Positions 1 to 8,017 are shown, counted from the first letter of the stretch. The stretch is 32,979 nucleotides of DNA from Candidatus Desulfatifera sulfidica (GCA_014381505.1 JACNLK010000048.1:1-32979); one strand, 5' to 3'. A program made the numbers and translations. Notes: a model not told the origin generated them from the letters alone.

Positions 1-500
1 CATCAACACTGCGGCCTCCTAAGTCCGAGGCTTTCAACTTAAATACGAAAGAACCAAATTTACTCCTGATCGTGGTGATTATCTTTTGTCTCTTGCTGAT
101 CATGCGCGTGCTGCGATTTATAAAGGTCCTTGATTTGTTTGAGTACATGCTGGAGCCGATTCTGCCCTTTTTTGGAATGAGTCGGCGTGCAGCGCCTGTT
201 ACAGTGGTTGGTATGGTGGTTGGGCTTTCGTACGGTGGCGCACTGATCATTCGCGAGGCCACTTCGGGTAAACTTGCACGACGTGAGGTCTTTAACTCAT
301 TGGCTTTGATGGGACTTTGTCATTCTTTGATTGAAGATACCTTGCTCATGCTCGCGCTGGGTGCGAAGGTTGACGGTGTTCTCTGGGGAAGGCTTGTTTT
401 TTCTCTAATGGTCATGTTTTTGATTGTACGTCTGCAGCGAGGGCGCGGACATGGAACTGTTCAAGGTCAAACTGGTCAGGAATTTCCAGAACAAGTATGA
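1..500 (+). CDS. Nucleoside-recognition/SpmA-like integral membrane protein, C-terminal part (N-terminus lies outside the window)
   Basis: The frame of ORF 72..500 is open back to the window edge (STLRPPKSEAFNLNTKEPNLLLIVVIIF...). Hydrophobic segments; motif 'GMVVGLSYGGALIIREA' is typical of Gate/nucleoside-recognition domain proteins. Confidence 0.65.
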   Translation, partial: STLRPPKSEAFNLNTKEPNLLLIVVIIFCLLLIMRVLRFIKVLDLFEYMLEPILPFFGMSRRAAPVTVVGMVVGLSYGGALIIREATSGKLARREVFNSLALMGLCHSLIEDTLLMLALGAKVDGVLWGRLVFSLMVMFLIVRLQRGRGHGTVQGQTGQEFPEQV

Positions 501-596
501 TATGAGAAGAATGAAATTGCGAACAATTGTCACCCCCGTTTCCCGCAGGTGACGGGATGATTCCTGTAGTTCTGTAGAAGTAAAGGAGAAGAGGCA

Positions 597-1847
597 ATGA
601 AGATATCCCAATTCGGACATAGAATGACCAGTGGTCCTGGAATTCTCAGTTTGATGGATGATCTGGGTCAGGCCATGGCTGCCGGGGATAAGATTATGAT
701 GGGCGGCGGTAATCCCGGCCATGTTCCAGCCCTGCAGGATTTGATGGCCTCCCGCTTGCATCGGATTGCAGATGATCCTGAGCAGTTGAGACGTCTGATT
801 GGTATTTATGATCCACCTTCTGGTGAGAGCGAGTTTGTCAAATCATTAGCTGATTTATTACGTCGTGAGTACGGTTGGGATGTGGGTCGGGAGCATATTT
901 GTCTCACCAATGGCAGTCAGAGTGGCTTTTTTGCACTCTTTAATCTTTTGGGTGGACAGTATGCTGACGGGACTCGCAAAAAGATTCGTTTGCCCATGGC
1001 TCCTGAGTATATTGGCTATGCTGATCTCGGGCTTACAGATGACTTTTTTGTGGCGACTCGGCCCAGTATTGATTTACTTGCTGATAATCTGTTCAAATAT
1101 CGGGTAGATTTCGATGCTATGGATATTGGTGAGGAGACCGGGGCGATTTGTGTCTCACGGCCTACAAATCCAACAGGTAACGTCATTACAGATCATGAAG
1201 TGGCTGAGCTTGATCGACTGGCGCGTCAGCATGACGTGCCGCTTATTCTTGATAATGCGTACGGCTTACCATTTCCGGGGATCGTTTATTCTGATGCCCA
1301 GCCATTCTGGAACGAAAACACAGTGGTCTGTCTTTCCTTGTCCAAATTGGGATTGCCAGCGGCCAGAACCGGGATAGTTATTGCACGACCTGAGATTATA
1401 CGGGCACTGGCAGCCATGAATGCAGTCATGAATCTGGCCCCTGGCAGTTTTGGGGCTATGCTGACCATGGAGATGGTGGCCAGCGGTGAAATCCTTGATT
1501 TTGGAAGAAAAATAATTCGTCCATTCTATCAATCCAAGGCCGAAAAGGCTGTGGCCGGTTTTCAGACGGCACTGAGTGGGGTTCCGTACCGGATTCACAA
1601 ACCAGAGGGGGCCATGTTTTTGTGGCTATGGTTTGATGATCTGCCAATAAGCAGCCTTGAGTTGTATGAACGACTCAAAAAGCGCGGGGTCCTCGTTGTC
1701 TCAGGCCATTATTTTTTTCCAGGTCTCTCTGGTCAATGGAAGCACAGTGTTGAATGTCTGAGAGTTACGTATTCCCAAGATGATGAGCAGGTGGCTCGGG
1801 GAATTACAATCATCGGAGATGAAGTAAGAAAGGTGTATGCTGTCTAG
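597..1847 (+). CDS. avtA: Valine--pyruvate transaminase (AvtA-like, PLP fold-type I aminotransferase)
   Basis: 416 aa; N-terminus MKISQFGHRMTSGPGILSLMDDLGQAMA...MGGGNPGHVP is characteristic of AvtA; PLP Lys region 'SLSKLGLPAARTGIVIA'; SD aaaggagaaga upstream. Confidence 0.85.
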   Translation: MKISQFGHRMTSGPGILSLMDDLGQAMAAGDKIMMGGGNPGHVPALQDLMASRLHRIADDPEQLRRLIGIYDPPSGESEFVKSLADLLRREYGWDVGREHICLTNGSQSGFFALFNLLGGQYADGTRKKIRLPMAPEYIGYADLGLTDDFFVATRPSIDLLADNLFKYRVDFDAMDIGEETGAICVSRPTNPTGNVITDHEVAELDRLARQHDVPLILDNAYGLPFPGIVYSDAQPFWNENTVVCLSLSKLGLPAARTGIVIARPEIIRALAAMNAVMNLAPGSFGAMLTMEMVASGEILDFGRKIIRPFYQSKAEKAVAGFQTALSGVPYRIHKPEGAMFLWLWFDDLPISSLELYERLKKRGVLVVSGHYFFPGLSGQWKHSVECLRVTYSQDDEQVARGITIIGDEVRKVYAV

Positions 1848-1889
1848 TTTGTGTGGGTGTCTTGAAATGGTCATAGGTGAGGTGCAGTA

Positions 1890-2303
1890 ATGGGTTGGAG
1901 TTACAAGACAGTTCATTTCGGGCTCAAAAAAGAGGGACTTCTGGGCGGTGCGTTCCTGGATGAGGTTGAACTGGAAGTTTCGTTAAATGAGTATGGGAGG
2001 CTGGGCTGGGAATTGATCTCTCTGGTGGACGTACAGGATGGCCTGATGGCTGTGCTCAAGCAACCTTTGGGGCGAGTTCCTGAACAGCAGGATGAATTTC
2101 CGGAAATTCCACAGGAGAGTGTGGCCGAACTACCTGAGTTGGAAGATGAAGTTGATTCTGAGTGTGAAGTTTATACTGAAGGAACGTTTGAAGATGGGCA
2201 TCTGCAGGCAGAAGAGGAATCACAAGACAGTGACGATGAGCAGGCCGAAACAACATCAACTGATGCTCGTCCACTTGATCCCGGAGCCATGCGTATCGGT
2301 TGA
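1890..2303 (+). CDS. DUF4177-like protein with acidic C-terminal tail
   Basis: 137 aa; 'YKTVHFGLKKEGLLGG...LNEYGRLGWELISLVDVQDGLMAVLKQPL' matches the DUF4177 pattern; C-terminal half rich in Glu/Asp. SD aggtgagg. Confidence 0.6.
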   Translation: MGWSYKTVHFGLKKEGLLGGAFLDEVELEVSLNEYGRLGWELISLVDVQDGLMAVLKQPLGRVPEQQDEFPEIPQESVAELPELEDEVDSECEVYTEGTFEDGHLQAEEESQDSDDEQAETTSTDARPLDPGAMRIG

Positions 2304-2474
2304 CGTGCGTTGAGCATCTGGTTGGAGGGGGCAGGTTTGAATAACACTCGAATGGAGTGTAGTGCGTAAGAATTACTCAGTTTTTGAAGCGCGTGGGTAA
2401 AGAATATCCAAGTTTGTTTTTCGCCATCGTCTGTTTCATATTGCTTATCTGGTTCTTTTCTTTAAATATTAGTA

Positions 2475-2583
2475 TGTTATACTAATCGTGCAATGGCTGG
2501 CATGAATGTTGGAAGTCTTTAATTATCTTCATTCTCCCCCTTTTAGCGCCTACTCGACTTGTTCGGATAGGCGCTAATTTTTT
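2475..2583 (+). ncRNA. Candidate small RNA: extended -10 (TGTTATACT, 2475-2483) to intrinsic terminator (2543-2583), predicted transcript about 2490-2583
   Basis: TGnTATACT inside the perfect inverted repeat attagtat-gtt-atactaat (2468-2486); about 94 nt later, hairpin ttagcgccta...taggcgctaa followed by 6 T. No ORF between. C-rich single-stranded stretch 'ctccccctttt' before the terminator. No good -35 seen. Confidence 0.35.
2543..2583 (+). terminator. Rho-independent terminator
   Basis: 10-bp perfect stem ttagcgccta (2543-2552)/taggcgctaa (2568-2577) followed by TTTTTT. Confidence 0.75.
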
Positions 2584-2754
2584 GCGAGGTGATAAATAAA
2601 TGGAGACATCTTTTTGAGGGAAATGGTTATCTTGCGGTCTGCTGAAAGAATTTTCAAAAAGTCATAAATAAGACGGCCCAGCTGTTGGTGCACCATATAG
2701 GGTGACTGTGGCGCTTGTGGCATACGATATGCAGTGGCCTGTCTGCGTTTTCTC

Positions 2755-2784
2755 TTGACATCATTACTTGAGGGAAGCTATGAT
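2755..2784 (+). promoter_or_regulatory. Sigma-70 promoter for the cobalamin riboswitch transcript
   Basis: TTGACA (2755-2760) - 18 bp - TATGAT (2779-2784). Confidence 0.65.
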
Positions 2785-2858
2785 CTTATTCAGGTTGCTT
2801 TAAACCTCAGTAATCGTTTCCTGAGAGGAGGGGATCTGTCTTTATAGCAATCTGAGGT

Positions 2859-3031
2859 CATTCAGGTGTCCGCTTTGCGGACGGTAATAGGGAACGCCGT
2901 GTAAATCGGCGATGGGCCCGCCGCTGTGACTGGTGACAATTCTTGCTATGTGTATGCCACTGCAGCTGAATTTTGGTTGTGGGAAGGCGCAGGATGCGGT
3001 TGAACCGGAAGTCAGAAGACCTGCCTGAATG
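2859..3031 (+). promoter_or_regulatory. Cobalamin (B12) riboswitch aptamer
   Basis: Conserved core 'taatagggaacgccgtgtaaatcggcgatgggcccgccgctgtgac' and B12 box 'ccggaagtcagaagacctgcct'. P1 can form between cattcagg (2859-2866) and cctgaatg (3024-3031). Confidence 0.92.
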
Positions 3032-3116
3032 AGCGGCCTCTCCATGCTTGGGGGGGCGGCTGATTACCGTCGTGGATCAACGGTAATTGTTGCTGATCAC
3101 GTGGATAATTTGGGAC

Positions 3117-3158
3117 ATCCTCGGATCGATGTTGTTTATCGGTCTGGGGATTTTTTTT
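3117..3158 (+). terminator. Intrinsic terminator, probable riboswitch expression platform
   Basis: atcctcggatcgat (3117-3130) pairs with atcggtctggggat (3138-3151) with a few G-U pairs; 7-nt loop; 8 T at 3151-3158; 86 nt after the aptamer. Confidence 0.6.
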
Positions 3159-3341
3159 GCCCGGATCATACTCTCATGGGTATTTTGAAAAATGAGTATT
3201 TTCGTTCAAGATGAAGACGTGCTCAAAGTTTTACCCCAGGCATATGGCTGATATTCTGAGGACAAAGTTTTGAGTGCGACCTGGCTTTTGGGTGAAAAGA
3301 CAATTCTTCAAGGTAGCCTTATTTTTTTTCAGGAGGTTTTC

Positions 3342-3434
3342 ATGCGAATCAGTGAACGGATCATGACTAAAATTGTTCTTACTCAGATCAAAGACTGGGA
3401 CAGCTTTCAACGTATAATGCGTTATTTGCTGTAG
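3342..3434 (+). CDS. Small ORF, 30 aa (MRISERIMTKIVLTQIKDWDSFQRIMRYLL), unknown function
   Basis: Near-consensus SD aggaggttttc immediately upstream of ATG; downstream of the riboswitch and terminator; followed by a strong hairpin. Below the length cut-off of the supplied ORF track. Confidence 0.4.
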   Translation: MRISERIMTKIVLTQIKDWDSFQRIMRYLL

Positions 3435-3452
3435 AGGGAAAGAAACTCAAAT

Positions 3453-3489
3453 GATCCGGGGGGCTGCCTGGTGGGCAGTCCCCCGGATC
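3453..3489 (-). terminator. Strong hairpin between the small ORF and the feoB 3' end (likely feoB terminator, possibly bidirectional)
   Basis: 16-bp stem gatccggggggctgcc/ggcagtcccccggatc with one G-T pair; T-rich tract (atttgagtttcttt) on the minus-strand side, 17 nt past the feoB stop. Confidence 0.6.
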
Positions 3490-3505
3490 AGAAGAAGCAA
3501 AAGAA

Positions 3506-5728
3506 TCAGCCCAGACCCAGAAACATGCCGATTTGATAGACGGCCACAGACAGTATAAAGGCAAAGACAGTATTGAACGCCATGGAAAAATAGGCCCATT
3601 TCCAGGTGCCTGCCTCTTTGGCAATACAGATGACCGTGACAAAGCAGGGGGCGTAGAACATAATAAACAACATGGCCGAAACAGCAATCACCCGGTTCCA
3701 GTGTGGTGACTCAAGTAAGCGATCACCCAAAGGCTGAGAGGCGTCTGCCTCAATTTCGCCCATGGAGTAGGCCGTGCCCAGGGTCGAAACAATGACTTCT
3801 TTTGCAGCAAAGCCACCCATGAGTGCAATATTGGTTCGCCACTCAAAGCCGGCCATTTGGGAGATCGGTTCCAGGCTTGTCCCGATTTGCCCGGCCAGGG
3901 AATGGCGCAGGGCTGCTTCAGACTCTATGACATCAATGGTTGTGAGTTGATCCTGAAGTTCTTGAGACGCTGTGGACAGTTCCTCTCCGGCTGTGGCATC
4001 TTCAGAGCTCTGGGTGATCTTTTCAGCATCAATGTCTGACATAATTGCTTGACGTTGTGCTTCAAAGTTTGCGGCCTCATCTTCTGGAAGACCTGGATAC
4101 GTCATCATGGCCCAGAGGACAACGGAAAAGGCGAGAATTACAGTACCTGCCTTTTTAATGTACTGCCAGGTACGCTCCCAGGTGTGAATTGCCAAACCTT
4201 TGGCAGTTGGAAAACGGTAAGGGGGGAGTTCCATGACAAATGGAGTGGGAGCGCCCTTCAGGACTGTTGATCGAAGTATCTTGGCCGATATCAGGGCTAC
4301 CAGCCAGGCCAGAAGGGTGAAAAACATCATGTAGCTGGCCTTGTGGTCGGAAAAGAAAGCTCCGATAAGGAGGGCCAGGACAGGAACTTTGGCCCCGCAG
4401 TTCATAAAGGGCACTGTGAGCAGGGTGGCCATGCGCTCCTTGGGTGAACGCATGGTACGTGTAGCCATAACACCGGGAACAGCGCAGCCACCGGCAATAC
4501 CACCAGAAATGATGAATGGCATAACGGATGAGCCGTGCAGTCCAAATATCCGAAAAATTCTATCCATCATAAAGGCGACTCGGGCCAGGTATCCGGAATC
4601 CTCAAGAATTGAGATTCCAAGGAACATAAACATGATTAAAGGTACAAAACCCAGGACTCCACCAACTCCATCAATGACTCCCGAGATGAGCATTGAACGC
4701 AATGGTCCTTCGGCCATATTGTTGCGAACTGTATCACCCAGGAATACAAAAACATTTTCCATCCAGCCAACCGGGATTTCACTCCATGTGAAAGTGAACT
4801 GGTAAAGGCCGAAAAGGATAAGGAGCATAGCCACGGGGCCAAAAAACCGATTGGTGAGAACTTTGTCGATCCGATCAGTGATGTGAAGCCTGTCCTGGTC
4901 AAAAGTGTGAGTGACAATTCCCTGGCGGAGGATTGATTTGATGAAGCCGTAGCGGTGATCAGCGATGATTGACTCTGGAAAAACTTCTGTCGTCTTAAGC
5001 GTGTGATCAGATACGGAAGTGACTTGGCTCTCTATTGTCTGGGCTGTGGTTTTGGATTCATCCTGTCCTTTGGAAAGGATCAGGTCGTCGTGTTCCAGGT
5101 ACTTGATTGCCGTATATCTCGATGGGTAACTCTCGGTGAGAAAATTTTGTTCATCAATGATGGCCATCAGGTCGAGAATTGTTTCGTCAAGATCTTCACC
5201 GTAGGAGATATGGGTGGGAATCCATGGTTTGTTTTCCCGGGCAACCTCCATGGCGGCAGTCATCAGTTCGTCCGTTCCCTGGCCATTACGGGCAATGATA
5301 GGTATGACAGGCACCCCAAGGAGTTCTGTGAGCTTTTCCGCCTTGATCTTAATGCCGCGATCCTTGGCAACATCGATCATATTCAGGGCGATAACAATGG
5401 GGATGCCAAGTTCTAAGAACTGGCAGGTGAGATAAAGATTGCGCTCAAGGTTGGAGGCATCAATGATGTTGATCACAACTTTTGGTCGTTGGTTGATCAG
5501 GTAATCGCGTGCGACAACTTCTTCTTCTGAGTAGGCCGTGAGCGAATAAGTGCCAGGTAGATCAGTAATTATCACATGTTGATTGTCGAGTGTTAAAGAG
5601 CCCTCTTTGTAGTCGACGGTGATACCGGGATAGTTACCAACATGTTGACGAGCACCTGTTAGGTGATTGAAAAGAGTGGTTTTACCGGCGTTGGGGTTAC
5701 CAGCCAGGGCCATAAGGAATTTGTTCAT
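3506..5728 (-). CDS. feoB: Ferrous iron transport protein B
   Basis: 740 aa; N-terminal G protein (ALAGNPNAGKTTLFNHLTGARQHVGNYPGITVD, DLPGTYSL), FeoB permease motifs (GGIAGGCAVPGVMATRTM, GGFAAKEVIVSTLGTAY). Confidence 0.97.
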   Translation of the reverse strand: MNKFLMALAGNPNAGKTTLFNHLTGARQHVGNYPGITVDYKEGSLTLDNQHVIITDLPGTYSLTAYSEEEVVARDYLINQRPKVVINIIDASNLERNLYLTCQFLELGIPIVIALNMIDVAKDRGIKIKAEKLTELLGVPVIPIIARNGQGTDELMTAAMEVARENKPWIPTHISYGEDLDETILDLMAIIDEQNFLTESYPSRYTAIKYLEHDDLILSKGQDESKTTAQTIESQVTSVSDHTLKTTEVFPESIIADHRYGFIKSILRQGIVTHTFDQDRLHITDRIDKVLTNRFFGPVAMLLILFGLYQFTFTWSEIPVGWMENVFVFLGDTVRNNMAEGPLRSMLISGVIDGVGGVLGFVPLIMFMFLGISILEDSGYLARVAFMMDRIFRIFGLHGSSVMPFIISGGIAGGCAVPGVMATRTMRSPKERMATLLTVPFMNCGAKVPVLALLIGAFFSDHKASYMMFFTLLAWLVALISAKILRSTVLKGAPTPFVMELPPYRFPTAKGLAIHTWERTWQYIKKAGTVILAFSVVLWAMMTYPGLPEDEAANFEAQRQAIMSDIDAEKITQSSEDATAGEELSTASQELQDQLTTIDVIESEAALRHSLAGQIGTSLEPISQMAGFEWRTNIALMGGFAAKEVIVSTLGTAYSMGEIEADASQPLGDRLLESPHWNRVIAVSAMLFIMFYAPCFVTVICIAKEAGTWKWAYFSMAFNTVFAFILSVAVYQIGMFLGLG

Positions 5729-5828
5729 GGAATTCTCGTGGGTTAAGGTGAGTGTATTGTTTTTCTGAAAAAAATAGGGCTGGCCGATAATTTTTTCAGA
5801 TAGCCAAATAAGTTATGTTTGAGGGGGC

Positions 5829-6002
5829 TCAGTGCAGATCTTTTTTGGGTAAATCGCAGATATTGTCGCAACCGGAACAACTGCAACCACAACCACCGGA
5901 GGTATCCAGGTTGGCCGCTCGTTTGAATTGGCGATAAAGCTTGATGCCGATAAAAAAAATGCAAATGACAACAGCAATAATGATGGCAATAGTCTGGAAC
6001 AT
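5829..6002 (-). CDS. FeoB-associated Cys-rich membrane protein (57 aa)
   Basis: Read directly from the minus strand: MFQTIAIIIAVVICIFFIGIKLYRQFKRAANLDTSGGCGCSCSGCDNICDLPKKDLH*. One TM helix plus CGCSCSGCDNIC cluster; lies between feoA and feoB. Not in the supplied ORF track. Confidence 0.85.
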   Translation of the reverse strand: MFQTIAIIIAVVICIFFIGIKLYRQFKRAANLDTSGGCGCSCSGCDNICDLPKKDLH

Positions 6003-6080
6003 GGTCGTTTTAGTTTGTAATTGTTAGGTGGTCCTAATTGCAAAGGCCAAAAAAAAACCAGGGGTACGATCTGAGTTGAT

Positions 6081-6392
6081 CTATGGCGCAGCAATTAAGA
6101 TATTTTTCATACTTTCATGATCCAGGCTCAGTGTACTTCCGTGTATTTTCAGAAGGCATTGTGAGCCACCCTGCTTTGGACAGATAAGTTCGACTTCTTC
6201 ACCGGGGTAGAGACCCAATGCAGCCATTCTGGCACAGTGACTCCGGTCACCTGTGACTTTGCATATTTTTACACGTCCCCTGTGGCAGGCCTCGGACAAG
6301 GGGCTGGTCTTCCGTGGACACGTGGAGGTATTGCTTTTATTATGACTCCTGCTGGAGCAGCAGTATTTTTTCTTAAACACATTAAAGGTCAT
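6081..6392 (-). CDS. feoA: FeoA family protein with Cys-rich N-terminal extension
   Basis: 103 aa; FeoA/SH3-like core 'RMAALGLYPGEEVELICPKQGGSQCLLKIHGSTLSLDHESMKNILI'; N-terminal KKKYCCSSRSHNKSNTSTC... extension. Confidence 0.8.
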   Translation of the reverse strand: MTFNVFKKKYCCSSRSHNKSNTSTCPRKTSPLSEACHRGRVKICKVTGDRSHCARMAALGLYPGEEVELICPKQGGSQCLLKIHGSTLSLDHESMKNILIAAP

Positions 6393-6414
6393 ATGAACTC
6401 TCGTTGTTTGAAAT

Positions 6415-6446
6415 GTTTAGGTACACCAAACTTTAAGGGCTGTCAA
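6415..6446 (-). promoter_or_regulatory. Candidate feoA promoter region with metal-regulator-like imperfect palindrome
   Basis: Minus-strand TTGACA (6446-6441) about 50 bp upstream of feoA; gtttaggtacaccaaac (6415-6431) is an imperfect palindrome resembling DtxR/MntR-type boxes and would cover the -10 region. Confidence 0.3.
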
Positions 6447-6571
6447 CAATTTTTCAAGTCTTGTTTTCCTGCCTCGGGAGAGGTTTAATGAAAGAAAAGG
6501 GAGCTGGGCTGCCAGTTTGATTGATGTGTAAGTCTTGGGGGTCAATGTAACTCGTGTAAATCGGAGAAAAA

Positions 6572-7747
6572 ATGAGTGTTGAGGTGCCTGGAAGATATAC
6601 TTTGAAGACTGCCGAACGAAGGGCGGTCATTTCAATTTGTCTCAATATAGTTTTGGCTTTGGGGAAGGGTGTTGCTGGTGTTGTGTCGGGATCCACAGCA
6701 CTTATCGGCGACGCCATCCATTCATTGACGGATGTTCTTGGATCCAGTGTGGTTTTTGTTGGAATCTGGGTGGCTGGACGGGAACATCCTTCGTTTCCGT
6801 ATGGTCTTTACAAGGCTGAGACCCTGGCAACTTTGGTTACATCCATGGCTGTTATGCTGGCCGGTTATGAAATAGGCCGGCAAGCCTTGTTTGGTGTTTC
6901 CCGCCTCCCCAATATCTCGGTAGCCTTGCCAGTGACCATCGTCTCATTTCTCGTAGCTTTGAGTTTTGGGCTGCTTCAACAAAAAGCCGCGAAACGTCTT
7001 GGTTCGCCAGGGCTTGCGGCAGATGCTCGTGATTATCTTACTGATTCCCTGTCAACTTTTGTTGTTTTGCTGAGCCTGCTTGCTGCAGGGTTTGGCTATC
7101 AAGTTGATCGTCTGGCTGCAGGGATTGTTTCTCTCTTTGTTTTTTATGCCGGCGGGCAACTTCTGGTGGGGGCATTGAAGGATTTGCTTGATGCATCCAT
7201 AGATCGTGAAACCGAACGCGAGATTATTCATCTGGTTGAAGATCATCCACGAATCACTCGAGTAAAGCAGTGTTTCAGCAGGGTTGCCGGGGGACGCTTT
7301 CTGGTGGATATGGATGTGACTATGCAGACCCCGTCACATAAGGTCGCTGATCAAGTTGCCGATTGGCTTGAGGAAGAAATTCAACGGCAATTCCCGAAGG
7401 TGGTTTTGGCCAGGATTCGTCCCCATTATGCTCTAGGCGAATTTGTTCGAAGGCTGACTCCGGTGACTGGTATTGACGGGGAGCCCACCACCCATCTGGC
7501 ATCGGCGCCATGGTTTTTGCTGGAAACCATTCGTGAAGCAGATGGGGTGGTTGAAAGTCGGAAGTTGGTGGAAAATAAATATGCGCAATCTGAAAAGAGA
7601 CGAGGCCTTCTGGTGGGCCGTTGGTTGCTGAGCTTGAAACCCGATGAGGTTGTTGCTTACGATACCGGGGGAGCGGCTGCTCTTTTGTTAAAAGAGGCGG
7701 GGGTTGACTTGGTTCAACCCTCTTCGTTGACTCTCACAACGATGTAG
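6572..7747 (+). CDS. Cation diffusion facilitator (CDF) transporter with additional C-terminal domain (NifX/NifB-like?)
   Basis: 391 aa; CDF signatures 'STALIGDAIHSLTDVLGSSVVFVG', 'DARDYLTDSLSTFVVLLSLL'; extra ~100 aa C-terminus '...GRWLLSLKPDEVVAYDTGGAAALLLKEAGVDLV...'. Confidence 0.85.
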   Translation: MSVEVPGRYTLKTAERRAVISICLNIVLALGKGVAGVVSGSTALIGDAIHSLTDVLGSSVVFVGIWVAGREHPSFPYGLYKAETLATLVTSMAVMLAGYEIGRQALFGVSRLPNISVALPVTIVSFLVALSFGLLQQKAAKRLGSPGLAADARDYLTDSLSTFVVLLSLLAAGFGYQVDRLAAGIVSLFVFYAGGQLLVGALKDLLDASIDRETEREIIHLVEDHPRITRVKQCFSRVAGGRFLVDMDVTMQTPSHKVADQVADWLEEEIQRQFPKVVLARIRPHYALGEFVRRLTPVTGIDGEPTTHLASAPWFLLETIREADGVVESRKLVENKYAQSEKRRGLLVGRWLLSLKPDEVVAYDTGGAAALLLKEAGVDLVQPSSLTLTTM

Positions 7748-7956
7748 TCCGCTTCGTTGTTGCGCAGAGTTAACGTGCTGCCCATGACTCGAATGGCCAC
7801 CGGGTCGTAGAGAGGTGCCCGACCCTTGATCGTGATGACGGTGCCAGGGACCAGTCCCATTTCCCGCATTCTTGTTCCCATTTCATCTTTTGCCTTGATG
7901 GCGACAATCTCGCCCCGTTGGTTTTTCTTCATCTGTCGGAGTGTTATATCAGTCAT
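7714..7956 (-). CDS. feoA: FeoA family protein (second copy, standalone)
   Basis: 80 aa; 'KDEMGTRMREMGLVPGTVITIKGRAPLYDPVAIRVMGSTLTLRNNEADYIVV' is a canonical FeoA core. Confidence 0.85.
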   Translation of the reverse strand: MTDITLRQMKKNQRGEIVAIKAKDEMGTRMREMGLVPGTVITIKGRAPLYDPVAIRVMGSTLTLRNNEADYIVVRVNEEG

Positions 7957-8017
7957 GTGGCTCTGTACCTTTTGTTAAAATAAATTGTTGGGCGCTCCTA
8001 ACTTTCAAATATTTTGT

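Noticed and set aside
405-761. 118-aa minus-strand ORF
   Set aside because: Overlaps the confident plus-strand membrane protein and avtA; no RBS or family resemblance.
3029-3214. 61-aa ORF starting at the end of the cobalamin riboswitch
   Set aside because: Its ATG lies within the P1 3' strand, there is no SD, it runs through an intrinsic terminator, and the peptide has no recognisable features.
4341-4805. 154-aa plus-strand ORF inside feoB
   Set aside because: Antisense to a well-supported gene; composition is a by-product of feoB codon usage.
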